Positions 24,533-35,553 of a DNA stretch of 64,000 nucleotides are shown in pieces. Both the position numbers and the translations under genes were made by a program. The notes under the pieces were generated by a model. That model was not told where the DNA came from. It made no database searches and saw nothing but the letters and a program-made list of their open reading frames with translations. The stretch's first letter is position 1. Each line of letters opens with the position of its first letter. The DNA comes from Isoetes taiwanensis (Eukaryota; Streptophyta; Lycopodiopsida; Isoetales; Isoetaceae), in NCBI GenBank assembly GCA_021234155.1, contig JAJEKV010000341.1, positions 62,001 to 126,000 on the forward strand, written 5' to 3'.

Positions 24533-25310
24533 CAAGCTTGGGATTAATATTAGTTAGTATCGGTTACCCGGGTATGGCAATGCGGCTCCAACACTTGTAT
24601 GCTATGATGGCTCTTTGTATTTTGTGATATTATCTTTGCATCCTTATCGGTAGATGAGCATCGGTTGAGCATGAAGATTTTGAGATGTTAATTTTGAGAT
24701 GTTAATTTCGTTTGTTTCCAAGTTAGTATGTTTCTTGTTCTTCTAATTGTGTACATCTTTTGGCATTTTTGTATCGAGGGGCCTTTTTCCGTTGCATCAC
24801 GAACATCAATATCTAGCATAGCGTATTGGCTTCTATGGATTTTTGTCGAATTTGCTTAGGATCTATCAAGTAGAGATCCGAATTGGCTACTTGATGCACA
24901 TAAAGTTCACATCCGAATTGGCATCCACAATGTGGAAACTATATTGTATCTATAATGGCACGTTATACCCGGTATGGGAATAGGTTGCATCTGGCCTATT
25001 TATCAATGCGCAGCCATGTACATCTCTTCAAATCTCAGAATTACACAGTAACACAATGCGGCTTATTGACTATTTTGAGAAGAATGACTATTTTGAGAAG
25101 AATGGGAAATATCTGAATGCCATGTATATATAGAGTGTTAGGAAATTCTTAAGCGGCTTATTGACTGTTTTGAGAAAAATGGGTAATACTTGAATGCCAT
25201 ATATATAAGAATGCATACATGCAATCATCAATTGAATCTATTTGCCATGGAAATAATTTGTTTGTCTTCGTGTTTTAAATGTCTTACATGTTCTTATGTT
25301 TGTTTTTTTT
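24533..25310. other. Intergenic sequence with a short direct repeat at 25060-25210
   Basis: A unit of about 95 bp beginning GCGGCTTATTGACT is repeated at about 25060 and 25153, with a smaller 17-bp duplication (TGACTATTTTGAGAAGA) inside the first copy. No gene seen. Confidence 0.5.
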
Positions 25311-25692
25311 TAGGGCCCGAAGGGCCCAAATTTTTTTTTAGTATAATAACCAACACATAACTACCATTGACATTAATAAACATAACCATTGGATCCAACA
25401 CATCTAAATTAAAATCCCCCTTAAACCCCCTTTGGTTTGGGTGCATATTCACACGGGGGGTGACGTAGGGCAGCGAGAGCCCTCATATTTGTATTTTGCC
25501 ACCATAAAGTATTCCAGTTGAAATCTTATAGTATTTTGCGAATCTTATTATACAGTATAGCAAATCTTGTACTTGCATACCCCACAAATGAGGAACTTTA
25601 CGTACGGTGTAGATTAAGGAATAAGGGGCGAATATGCCTATCCAACAGCTCTCGATGCCCGGAGTCACCCCCCGTGTGAATATGCACATGTA
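25311..25692. mobile_element. MITE family A, copy 1 (right outer arm missing)
   Basis: An outer arm (25311-25438) starts TAGGGCCCGAAGGGCCC. An inner core (25439-25690) is bounded by inverted GTGCATATTCACACGGGG. The core carries CCCCACAAATGAGGAACTTT. Compared with copy 2 the core is in the opposite orientation and the second outer arm is absent. Confidence 0.75.
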
Positions 25693-25999
25693 GATTATCA
25701 CCATAACAATGTTAACTGTCATCAATTGTGTCATCAATTGTGTAGATACTTGGGACTAGCATTCAAACATTAGACCTGTACTTGGAAAGCTTTTGCATTA
25801 CAATGGTAGTTAGCATTACAACAAGAGCTAAAAATATCAAGTGAAATATGTAGCATAATAACAGGGGGTTTTCATTGTGTTTTTGTACGCTTTTCACTAA
25901 GGTTTTCCTATGATTTTGTAATGTATTCAAATGGATGTACTAATGCGTACATCTAGAGTGCACCATTTCTGAGCCATTGATTTTAGCCTTTTTTTTTTC

Positions 26000-26180
26000 C
26001 AATGGTTAACAACGAATGGCTCACAACAAAAGCCCTTTTTTTTGTGCATGTGGTGCATAATGGTCAACAGCCAATGGCTCACAACAAAAGCCCTTTTTTT
26101 GTGCGTGTGGTGCATAATGGTCAACAACCAATGGCTCACAAAAAAGCCTTTTTTTTGTGTGTGTGGTGCATAATGGGCAC
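26000..26180. repeat. 57-bp tandem repeat, three copies, inside the left terminal repeat
   Basis: TGGCTCACAACAAAAGCCC occurs at 26018 and 26075, and in altered form at 26132, each followed by a T-run, a G/T-rich stretch and GTGGTGCATAATGG. The right terminal repeat has only one copy of the corresponding unit. Confidence 0.85.
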
Positions 26181-26833
26181 ATGAAGGGCTTGAAGGGCGC
26201 ATGTAGTGCGGGTTTCCCATGGAAACAACACATTTCTTATCATAACTTTTGATCCAGAGCTCTGTTTGAGATGATTTTTATTGCGTTGGAAAAGCTCTCT
26301 CCGAGATCTTTTTGATAGTGTATGATATGGATATGTTTGGTTAAGTTATCTACGCTAAAACAGCAATTTTTCGGCCGGGTTTGGTAGGCTTTCACATCCT
26401 ACCAGCTGATTAATACAGGATTGCGCTATTGGATATGGTTTTATGGCTCATTCCAAATGAAGGTTTCAAAAAATTATCATGCATTTTTAGAATTTGAGGC
26501 AGTTATTAAGCAAATTCCAAGGCTTCTAGATCCTTGTGCTAACAAGCAGAAAAGTTTCCCACTTTGGTTTCTCACCACAAGAATCCATGGAGGCCAAAGG
26601 CTGCTGTTAAATTCCAATTGAAAATGTTTGTGTATGGGTGTTGCAAATTTTATGACTTTCAGAATAATGGGATCAATCCGCTCTATCTTTATGGTAACTT
26701 TTACTTATGTTCTATTTGTTTCATTGTGATCAAATTCAAAAGCTACAGGTGATGAAAGCCTCAAATGAATTCTAGTTTTTTTCTGGTTTGAATTCTAAAA
26801 TTTTTGTCACATCCGGGGAGGAGGAGAGCGTCC

Positions 26834-27430
26834 CTAAGGCCCCGAAGGGGGCCAAAATTTTTTTTTTGCAACACAAACCATTAACATCCAACATATAAAA
26901 ATTAAATCCCCCAACACATAACAACGAACACATAACAACCATTGACATTAACAACCAGCACATAACTACCATTGACATTAATTAACACAACCATTGGGTC
27001 CAACACATTTAAATTAAAATCCCCCTTAAATCCCCTTTGGTTTGGGTGCATATTCACACGGGGGTGACTCCGGGCAACGAGAGCTGTTGGATGGGCATAT
27101 TCACCCCTTATTCTTTAATCTACACCGTACGTAAAGTTCCTCGTTTGTGGGGTATGCAAGTACAAAATTTGCTATACTGTATAACAACATTTGCAAAATA
27201 CTATAAGATTTTAAACAAAATACTATATGGTGTTGATTTTGTACGTACAAAATATAATTATAAGGGCTCTCGCTGCCCTACGTCACCCCCCGTGTGAATA
27301 TGCACCCAAACCAAAGGGGGTTTAAGGGGGATTTTAAATGTGTTGGACCCAATGGTTGTGTTAATTAATGTTAATAGTAGTTATGTGTTGGTTGTTATAC
27401 AAAAAACATTTTGGGCCCTTCGGGCCCTAA
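26834..27430. mobile_element. MITE family A, copy 2 (both arms), nested
   Basis: The unit is about 597 bp. The left arm from 26834 (CTAAGGCCCCGAAGGGGGCC) and the right arm ending 27430 (TTCGGGCCCTAA) are inverted copies over roughly 140 bp, including CATAACTACCATTGACATTA and CCCTTTGGTTTGGGTGCATA. Inside lies the core 27048-27305 with inverted CATATTCACACGGGGGTGAC ends. It sits within the Mutator-like element, so it is a later insertion. Confidence 0.82.
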
Positions 27431-29525
27431 AAAATTCAAACATACGTAAAAGCATGCGAAACATGTAGCAATATGTAATATCTAATATTTAGCATATAAC
27501 AAATAAAAAAAAAAAACTAATATGAAACCTGAGTAACTATAATTTTATAGCATAATGTAATTTAATTACATATGCTTCACCACAGCATTTAATTGCTAAA
27601 TGGTATAGATATATATTTTGATTCTTCACTGTATATTGTATATGAATGGCATAAAAGCATAATTTGTCTCTTCATCACAATGCTATGAAGAGCAACTGCA
27701 ATCTTTAAAATAGTTCAACACGTAATTCATGTGCATGAAATTCCTGGATGGAGCGATGGCTTATAGCCATAGTAAATTTGGTCTGGATGCAGTTCAAAAA
27801 TCCATCATGATATGAGTTGAATATCGTGCTACGTAAGATAATAGGCTGGACAATTGCACCAAAATAGAGTATTTGGAAATAGAGTGTTTGAAGATCCATT
27901 CCTGCATAAGAAATGTTTCAGGAGAACAAACAAATATACAATTAGTATCGTCTATTCCACTGCAAAGCAATAATGAAAGCCACACTTACTAGATATGTAG
28001 CATCTGGAGCCATTAATACGGTTCCATTAAATTGGCGGTGGCAAGAGCAATGCTTTAAGAAGCTGCAAAATCGTCACGATAATCATCATTTTGACACTAT
28101 CAATCATGCACAACAGGGTTTCAGCCAAAATAAGGCCATGAAAGTAAGCCAAATAGGGTATTTATTCTCAGTAGATGTTAGAAGCGTGCTAGGAGCCAAC
28201 ATTTGGGATTTCAACACATTTGATCAAGGAGAAAGCTTGATCATAGAAACGAGAATCAATTGATCGAAGCCTCAAAGGCTATCGGGATCACATGAGAAAT
28301 GAGAACAAAAAGCTCTGGGGTGTGAGGGACAAGGTGACCGCGTCTAGAGCTTTCTAACCAACACTTGACGGGTTGCATCTTGGTGAGTAATCTCTAGTGG
28401 AACTTTGTTTATCTGAATACAATGAGAAGATTGAAAGCTTGGTTGGCTTCTTTTACGTTTCGCTAGGTGGTCCAACAAAGTATGAAAAAACAATGGAAAA
28501 GGCTGATTCTTATAAGCGAGAAAGCAAAGGATGCCATGATGGACTATAGTGAGGCGTAATTAGGGGCAAAGGAAGTCGGTACATATTAACACTTTAGATT
28601 TGTCTTGGAAAAAGAACGTCTGAGCGGATCAAACTACAAAACAAATTCTTTGCTGATGAAGGCAAAAACTTGAGAGCAAAGCAGAAAAAATAGGAAACAT
28701 AACATACCAATTTCTTGCCTGTGAGCGGGGCATTGAAAAGCAAGCTCATATACATACAAAGCGAAAGGTATGGACACTCATCATCTTGGGTGCTATATGA
28801 ATAATGGTCGGTGGCTCATCCACCTTCTCATGGAACCGAGGAAGCAGAGCGTGGAGCAATATCACGCCACACTAAGCATGCCGTGCAAGGACATGATCAT
28901 CACGAGATAGAAGGATGCATAATTGTGAAGGAGAACCTGTAGTACCCATTCCCAACAATTGACCAAGGATTTGGGCATTCAAGCGTTGAATTACCGCTGA
29001 TAATGTTTCCCTGCTTTAATCCACCACGGGAAGATCACGGTCTCATGGCCAGCGGCCGGCCACTTTTTGAGATATGCGACCCATTTCTCTTACAACGAAA
29101 TTTCATCCAGGAGTATGTCACAACTACTTGGCACAATGATTATGAGAAATTCCAGAACCTGCAATTTTGAACAAGCGTTTGGCTTGTCGCTTTGAAGGAA
29201 GGGGCGGCGTGCAAATTTTATTAGCAGCATTGTATTGCTTTCGATTCTTGCCTTCTTTCTTCCTAACCCTAAAATAACCCTAAAACATGATGGAACGATG
29301 CGTGCATGCAAAACTCTGAAAATGGCAACTAAAATAAAAAGAGGGCTTTTGTTGTGAGCCCTTGGATGTTGGACCATTGAAAAAAAAAGCTAAATCAACG
29401 ACTAAGAAATGGTGCACTCTAGATGTACGCATTAGTACATCCATTTGAATACGCCATGAAATCTTAGGAAAACCTTTGTGAAAAGCGTACAAAAACACAA
29501 AGAAAACCCCCTGTTATTATGCTAC

Positions 29526-29720
29526 ATATTCACACGGGGGTGACTCCGGGCAACGAGACTGTTGGATAGGCATTACCGTACATAAAGTTCCTCGTTTGTG
29601 GGGTATGCAAGTACAAAATTTGCTATACTGTATAACAAGATTCGCAAAATACTATAAGATTTCAAGCGGAATACTATATGGTTTTGATTTTGTACGTGCA
29701 AAATACAATTATGAGGGCTC
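29526..29720. mobile_element. MITE family A, copy 3 (partial core)
   Basis: This copy begins ATATTCACACGGGGGTGACT directly at the outer edge of the Mutator-like element. It follows the copy-2 core through CTCGTTTGTGGGGTATGC and stops near 29715 before the second core end. Confidence 0.75.
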
Positions 29721-29724
29721 TAAA

Positions 29725-30125
29725 GAAGCCAAAATAGTGAATGTCAGCCTTTTTCATGCATTTATGTCCGCAATTTTTATTTCATATGCATGCAATAAAG
29801 AACTGTATGTGGGATAATTCAGGCTATGAGAATATAATGTTATGCAATGCTATGCAATCTAGAAGTAGAATGAGACGGAAAATTTAACAAAAGAAAGGCT
29901 ACCAAACTGATCAATAACACAATAAGTTACGTTTCTATTTGAATCCAGGAACCCTAGCCAATTTATATATCATCAGCAAGTCGTTTCACACATTTATGTC
30001 CACAATTTTTATTTCATATATGCACGCAATAAAGAACTGTATGTAGGATAATTCAGGCTATGCGAATATAATGCTGTGCAATGCTATGCAATCTAAAAGT
30101 AGAATGAAGATAGGAAATTTGCGAA
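29725..30125. repeat. Two-copy direct repeat, about 240-bp period
   Basis: 29755-29885 and 29990-30115 share CAATTTTTATTTCATAT, AATAAAGAACTGTATGT, ATAATTCAGGCTATG and GCAATGCTATGCAATCTA, with few differences. Confidence 0.85.
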
Positions 30126-30700
30126 AACAAAGGCATGACCAACATCAAGAAATAACGCACCATTAGAAGACTTTCTTACCTCACATAACACTTTATAATG
30201 ATTCATTGGATTACGTGCATATGTATCTCCAGAACATGTATTTACAATCCGCTTCGCTTAGTACAAAGAAATATCGGAGAGGTTCCTCTACCATTGAGGC
30301 TCAAAATCGAGTTATCTAGTCAGAGACACTGGGTGCCTTCATTTACAGAACGAAACATGCAAAATAAGAAAAAGCCCATTTCCAGCCCTCAAAATCAAGA
30401 ATATGCCTTCCAGATTCAACAGTCTATAAATTGAAGTGAACCTTCGAAGCATCCGCATTAGGCAAATAAAAAGCAGCGGCATTATACGAAATCTTGAAGA
30501 AGTAGCCAAATGGCGGCAAATGTACAGTCTGGTTGTGAGCCCTCTGTTATCAAAGCATAAACAAAGCGTAGAATAGCACAATGAGGAAAAGCCGACTGAA
30601 TATACCTGTTCTTGCCATCCACTTTCTTTTTTGAGCATATTGGCTAGAATAGACCTCGGGTAAACGTTAGAGATTCTTTTTCTCTACCTTGCCACGTCAT
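30126..30700. other. Intergenic sequence, no feature identified
   Basis: Small frames on both strands (30198-30434 plus, 30339-30638 minus) do not resemble known proteins. Confidence 0.35.
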
Positions 30701-31150
30701 TATGGGCACAAGATATCTTTACCTTGGGTTCGGGGATCTCAAAGGTGTGATCCCAGAGGACTTGATCCCCAGGGGATGTGATTCTGGAGGACGGGATCCC
30801 ACAGTAAGCATGCCTTACTGCGCAGTAACTCTGCGCAAAAATCGTGCAAAATCAAGGCAAAGTTTCGATGGGTTTTTCTCGCCCGATCCTCCACGGAATC
30901 AGATGGGATCTGCTCGTGGGTGGTGGGAATCAGCTGGAGGAGAGGATTTGGTAGCAATGGAGGAGGAAGCAGGGTGGGTGCCACTGCAATAGGGCAGCTC
31001 TAATCCGGTTAAAAACTGCCCCAAAACTGCACAGTAACCCATTAACTGCGCAGTTGACTGTGGGATCCCGGAGGAGGGGATCCCACAGCAGGATCTTAGA
31101 GGAGGGGATCCCATTTGGTGATCCGAAGGTGGGATCAGCCCAAACTAGGG
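30700..31150. repeat. GC-rich, imperfectly palindromic block
   Basis: The GATCC-rich unit GGGATCCCACAGT occurs near 30798 and inverted as ACTGTGGGATCCC near 31056. TTACTGCGCAGTAA near 30814 is mirrored by TTAACTGCGCAGTT near 31039. Many copies of the GGAGGNNGGGATCC motif are present. It looks like an old foldback element; frames through it are a side effect of composition. Confidence 0.5.
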
Positions 31151-31499
31151 TATATTTATTTTCACCCATCACAACAACCCTAATACTAGGCCCACATGTT
31201 GTTTTTTAGTATGGTTTTTGCAAAAAATAACATAAAAAAACCATGTGTGATTTTTGTCTGACTTTACTAAAAACTATGTGTAGTTTTTAGCCGAATTTTT
31301 ATACATGTAATTTTTTTTGCAAAAATTTTTGCGTAGAATTTTGTGAATATTATCTACATGTAGGAATTAACATGTGTTTCTACATGTTGTTTTTTAAGAA
31401 TACTTGTAGTTTTCAAGTGTTGCTTTCCTAAGAGATAGATATGTGGTTCTTAATAAAATTTAAATGGTCCATATATTGTTTTTAACTGTTGTATATATC

Positions 31500-32130
31500 A
31501 ATACATCATCATCACACGAGCTCCTATCCAGGCTCAGACTCATAGGGAAAGTAGATTGACGGCTGGGTCTCAAGACAGAGTAGACCGAGATATAATAATG
31601 ACTATAGACAATGGCTAGGATTGACTAATTCATCTGCCCCTCTTGTGCATAACATGCAGATGGGCTAAATCAGGCTCTGTCGTGACTGTAACCTGCTGGA
31701 GACATAACCTCTTAGTATCACCGAACAAGGCTACTCCAGGTTGCATCCCCCGGTAGGTAGGAAGGATTGTATCTCCCCTTCTTGGAAGACAATGGCTCGA
31801 TGGGCGGCTAGAGGATCATGGTGACATACGTCCTTATCTGACAGAACTCCCCAAAACAAGAGCCAAGCCAACACCTGCAACTCCTGAGGGACAGGGAGGC
31901 ACCATCGACCTAGGAAGTGTCAGGCTCATACCCGACCCTCTCGAAGTGACCCTATAAGCCTAGCTCGCTCCAAGTCCCCATTAGCCGTGCTCAGCATGGA
32001 CTCCCTCTATCTTGCCGTTGACTTCATTATGTGGTGCTTAGTCATTCCATAGCGTCCATAACCTAATGGGCTCTATGCACACGCTGCATATGATAGGAAC
32101 TAAGGGGTCTAAACTAGGAGCATCATCTAA
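31500..32130 (+). mobile_element. Gypsy-family LTR fragment (internal part)
   Basis: 31545-31720 matches the LTR at 22040-22250 (AGACAATGGCTAGG, AGATGGGCTAAA, a GTGACTGTA block). 31890-32110 matches the LTR fragment at 11225-11480 (CCTATAAGCCTAGC, then a GGGCTCTATGCACA block). It therefore bridges the 5' and 3' LTR pieces and supports them being one family. Both LTR ends are missing. Confidence 0.62.
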
Positions 32131-32448
32131 ATAATGGCTATTAGCAAACATAATCAACCAAGGACTTGCAAATCGATGGTCTACACCCCTAGAGTTTCAA
32201 CAAATTTCTTATCATGTTCAAACATTACTCAAGTGGAAAGCTTTTGCAATTACAAACAAAGAATAGAATTGTTAGTAACAGACATGACTTTAGGACTAGA
32301 TTAGAGATAGAGCATGATGCTGAGTGTTTTGATCTTGAAACATGTTGTTAATATCAAAGACTACAGGCTGCATCTTTACAAATAATGTCAAGTGCCAAAT
32401 GATTTTTTTTTTTATATAACAAGGTGAATAAATTGCATCGGCAAATAA
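32131..32448. other. Intergenic sequence
   Basis: AT-rich; nothing recognised. Confidence 0.35.
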
Positions 32449-33150
32449 TTTTTATTTTATTTATTTATTTTTGAAGGACGACAATCTATTATATAGGAAA
32501 ATCAAGATACATACAAGGGACCTGTGACATGGGACTCAAAACCTAGAGGATGAAATAGTGCACTAAGCAAAACCATCCATGCATAGTGTATAATCAAAAT
32601 CTTTTTGTCACCTTGAGGCGCATTTAATGGCTCCATCACAATCGACACGTTCTGCCACATCAAGATCATCATTAACAGATATCAAATTATCATGCCACTG
32701 AAGAGTACGAGGTAGGATGGCCTCATGAGATGATATAGCAGACTTCTTCCTCGCCGCCTTCTTCCAATTGGCCCACTGCCAAGGAACTACAAATGCAACT
32801 GATACGACACCATCGGAACTGGAAGGAGAGCATCTTCCATGGTTGAGGAATGCAAAACGACCGGCAAAGGTTGATCATGAACAGATGAAGAAATAATAAC
32901 GGGAGCTTGAAAACTTTTCACCACTATACAATCTGGTAAAGACGAGTCCACTGGCATAGAAATGCAAATCCTCGGACCATTCGTGATGGAGTGTGAGATA
33001 TGAACCCAAGTCAAGTTGCAATTGCAACTAAAAATTGATAGCCATTAGATCAGGAGGAAGATTAGGTATCGAGAACCAGCAAGACATCTTTAATGCGGAA
33101 CCATATCTAGTGTAAAATCAGGAGAGTAATACTGGTACATTATAATAATA
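32449..33150 (-). mobile_element. L1-like ORF1 (DUF4283-type) remnant with its own 3' end
   Basis: The minus strand from 33150 has broken frames CWFSIPNLPPDL, then HISHSITNGPRICISMP. These match, in order, the block at 37083-37218 (CWFEIEHLPPDL, AHSIAKGPRICVAIP), typical of DUF4283 domains in plant L1 ORF1 proteins. A further frame (QWANWKKAARKKSAIS, 32780-32600) ends in a stop near 32600. The 3' end follows with GATTGTCGTCCTTCAAAAAT and a TAAA-rich tail at 32473-32449. No reverse transcriptase lies between ORF1 and the tail. The DUF4283 assignment is from motif resemblance only. Confidence 0.55.
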
Positions 33151-33154
33151 AATA

Positions 33155-33960
33155 ATAATAAATTTTATTAACGTCCACGGGAGCCCGTAGGCTATGGGAC
33201 AAAGAAATCATGATCTAGTACAATCATCATAAAATGAGAGAATCAAGCCTCTCAACGATGCTCAATGTAAACCAGAAGCTCTCGGAGGAAATTTCCTAAT
33301 TGTGGAAGCGAAGGAATATGTTGAAATAATTCATCCAGAGGCATGCTCCAGTCAATCATGTGATATTTGGCACGAAGAGTGTCATGGCTGCGACAAAAAT
33401 ATATAGCATGCTTCTCAGTCTCCACATTCCTTACAGACACATATCCTCTGATCTTCTGCGATTTTCAACCACCTTCCCTTTTCAATCATTAGACAGTGGG
33501 AGCTCATGCGCATGCGCGCAATCGATCTGATTTGCCCCGGAAACATGCTATGAAGGGATAAATATGGTTGTATGCTATGGGTACGTCCGGGATTGAAATC
33601 CCTGATGTAATATTGGAGTTTCTTTTTGGAAGCCACCTCACAGTATGCCAAGAAGGCGTGTGCCTTGAACTCTTTTGTATAAGGACAAATAGTGAGCCCC
33701 CATTGAGTAAACCAGCTTTGTAAATCCTTATACCATCAATTTTTGCCCTCTGCCTCAAGCTTCACAGCAGCGTTAAGTGCTAGCCTTACAAGAGAGCCAT
33801 CCTTTGCTTGCTGCTTCTGGTCAAGATATCTGAGAGTGTTACACATGGATTGTATTTCCAATGGATAAGAACCACAATCGTATAACATTATCTCATATGG
33901 AACTGCTCACCGATTGGATCAATCCCTCTTGATACCAAAGAGTTCACTGCATTACTATTA
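33155..33960 (-). mobile_element. Non-L1 LINE 3' fragment with (TAA)n tail
   Basis: Minus-strand frames from about 33900 give a protein-like run including LALNAAVKLEAEG, IRSIARMRMSSHCLMIEKGR and a zinc finger RICVCKECGDVETEKHAIYFC at 33450-33390, ending in a stop at 33252. The 3' UTR has GTCCCATAGCCTACGGGCTC and CCGTGGACGTTAATAAAATT, then TTATTATT repeats at about 33170-33150. It is the same family as 10015-11040. One frameshift lies near 33730. Confidence 0.82.
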
Positions 33961-35138
33961 TCAAATATAATAAGAACAAAATTTTTCGCCAACAACTTGA
34001 TGGATTAAAAAAGAGAAAGTTGAAAGCATCTCAAAAGCTGAGATAACCAAATACAGAACCGTAAAAAATCTAAATAGTCACCAGTAAAATATCCAAGGAC
34101 TGCACAAGAGGATAAGTTCTTAGCACACTTAAAATGAGCTCGATGGTCCACCTCAACCACAGGAATACCAGAAGCTTGAACTACATTCTAACAGTCAGAT
34201 TAATAAAATACGTCATCTAGAGGCAATTGTTATTGAAGCTAGGCCTGTCAAGCTTTATGTGTCCGAGATTGCTGGCAACTCGTCCTTGCTTCCTTCAGAT
34301 AACACCTGTAAAGCAGCGGCTACCCTTGCCTTTCTAGATGCACTAGATATATTCTTACAAAACCAGCCACTAAATCTTTGATATGAAACTTTTATAGCAA
34401 AATCAGATGACTACCAAGTAGAGATAGGTTCAATACTGCATATGTTTTATATGCAATACGTATTATTCGAATGACGCGGCACAATTTTGAAGTATAATAC
34501 GTCAAAAATACGGCAAAAAACAATTCTGGCACCGAAAAATTTTTGCTTGCACGAAGCCCAGAGAATTTCCCGTAAGCGGAACAAAAGATCTACGTGAGCG
34601 AATCTGTTTCGCTTACGCGAAAATATTTGAGTTCCATGTAAGCAAAAGCTCAGTTTCGCTTATGCAAAAAAAATTTCGCATAAGCGAAACTCACAAACTT
34701 TTGCAAAGCGTTTTGATACATTTTGTTTAGGAAAAAAAAATTGCGCCACTGTTTAATCTATTTTGAGCAGCTATAATATTATATATAAGAAAAACATGTT
34801 TTGTCTTAGAATTCACCTCAAATGATGATTACCAGATTGAGTCAACGCACTCCTTGGGAAACAATCTGCCTTTCAGGTGTGGGTTTTGTGTCCTGGGCCT
34901 GATGCCGAAATATGTGAAGTGAGATTACTCCTTCCCAGGGTTTTCCGATCTTGGGTTCCTACCCTGTTCTTTAGAGACCTATAGGTTCTTATCCTTCCCC
35001 CCTTATACTCGAACGGAACGTCAATGTATCATATGCGTAGTGAGCTTGCTCCTTCGCACATATACACGTCGACCTTTAGTTCGAACAATTAAGAAGTCTT
35101 TAAAATAGCAGAGATAGTATCCCTAGATAGCAATAGCA
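33961..35138. other. Intergenic sequence with one hairpin
   Basis: A protein-like plus frame of about 60 codons (34210-34380, containing LDALDIFLQNQPLNL) ends in TGA and matches no family I can name. The strong hairpin at 34652-34691 is listed separately. Otherwise AT-rich. Confidence 0.35.
34652..34691. repeat. Perfect 14-bp inverted repeat (hairpin)
   Basis: AGTTTCGCTTATGC is followed by a 12-nt A/T loop and GCATAAGCGAAACT. Related TTTCGCTTACGCGAAA lies just upstream at about 34605-34620, so this is a cluster of related palindromic words. Confidence 0.8.
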
Positions 35139-35553
35139 ATGGCAGCCGGTCATGCATCTACATCAAGCACTGCCTGTGGTCATGCATCATCCTCTAGGGG
35201 TGCGAAAGCTAAGCGTGATCATGGCAGGGCCACGGGGGTTGCAACACATGGAAGAAGTGTACCTCGAAATACTGATGGTCGAAAGAGAGGTCCAGAGTGG
35301 GGGTTTGTGAAGGAGTTTGGCCAGAATGAGTGGCAATGTGTTTTATGGGTGTACATCCTTAAATGGATCTGCAACAAGAATCCGAGCTCATATTTTACGG
35401 GACACTAAGATCGGAGTTGACGATGAAAATGGGGGCTATGATGCTGGTCGAAATGATGGTTATATGAACGGTAGAAATAGCCACGAAGAGGTCTGTGGCA
35501 TCTCTAATATTCTCATAGTTCATTTGATAGATGACAAGCATTTGCCGCATTGA
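35139..35553 (+). pseudogene. BED-type zinc finger (hAT-like transposase N-terminus), frameshifted
   Basis: The frame from 35139 has a basic, Ser/Ala-rich N-terminus and then GPEWGFVKEFGQNEWQC. After a one-base frame change at about 35345, the second frame continues with LNGSATRIRAHILRDTKIGV. Together this is the layout of a BED finger (an aromatic residue, Cys, second Cys, then RxRAHIL), which heads hAT transposases and derived host proteins. No hAT dimerisation domain is seen downstream. It is a remnant or a fragmentary exon. Confidence 0.55.

Larger units (their letters stand above)
25850..29525. mobile_element. Mutator-like element with about 190-bp terminal inverted repeats
   Basis: The first about 190 bp (GTAGCATAATAACAGGGGG, TTTTTGTACGCTTTTCAC, TGTACTAATGCGTACATCTA, GGCTCACAACAAAAGCCC) recur as a near-perfect reverse complement ending at 29525. 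The inverted match even continues a few bases outward (AATAT). Long inverted repeats of this size are typical of plant Mutator-like elements. The 3.7-kb interior contains a tandem repeat, MITE family A copy 2, and short protein-like frames (26421-26621, 27973-28263) with no recognisable transposase, so it is probably non-autonomous. No direct target duplication was found at the borders. Confidence 0.72.

Noticed and set aside
30739-31172. Overlapping frames on both strands
   Set aside because: They come from low stop density in a GATCC-rich palindromic block; no protein features.
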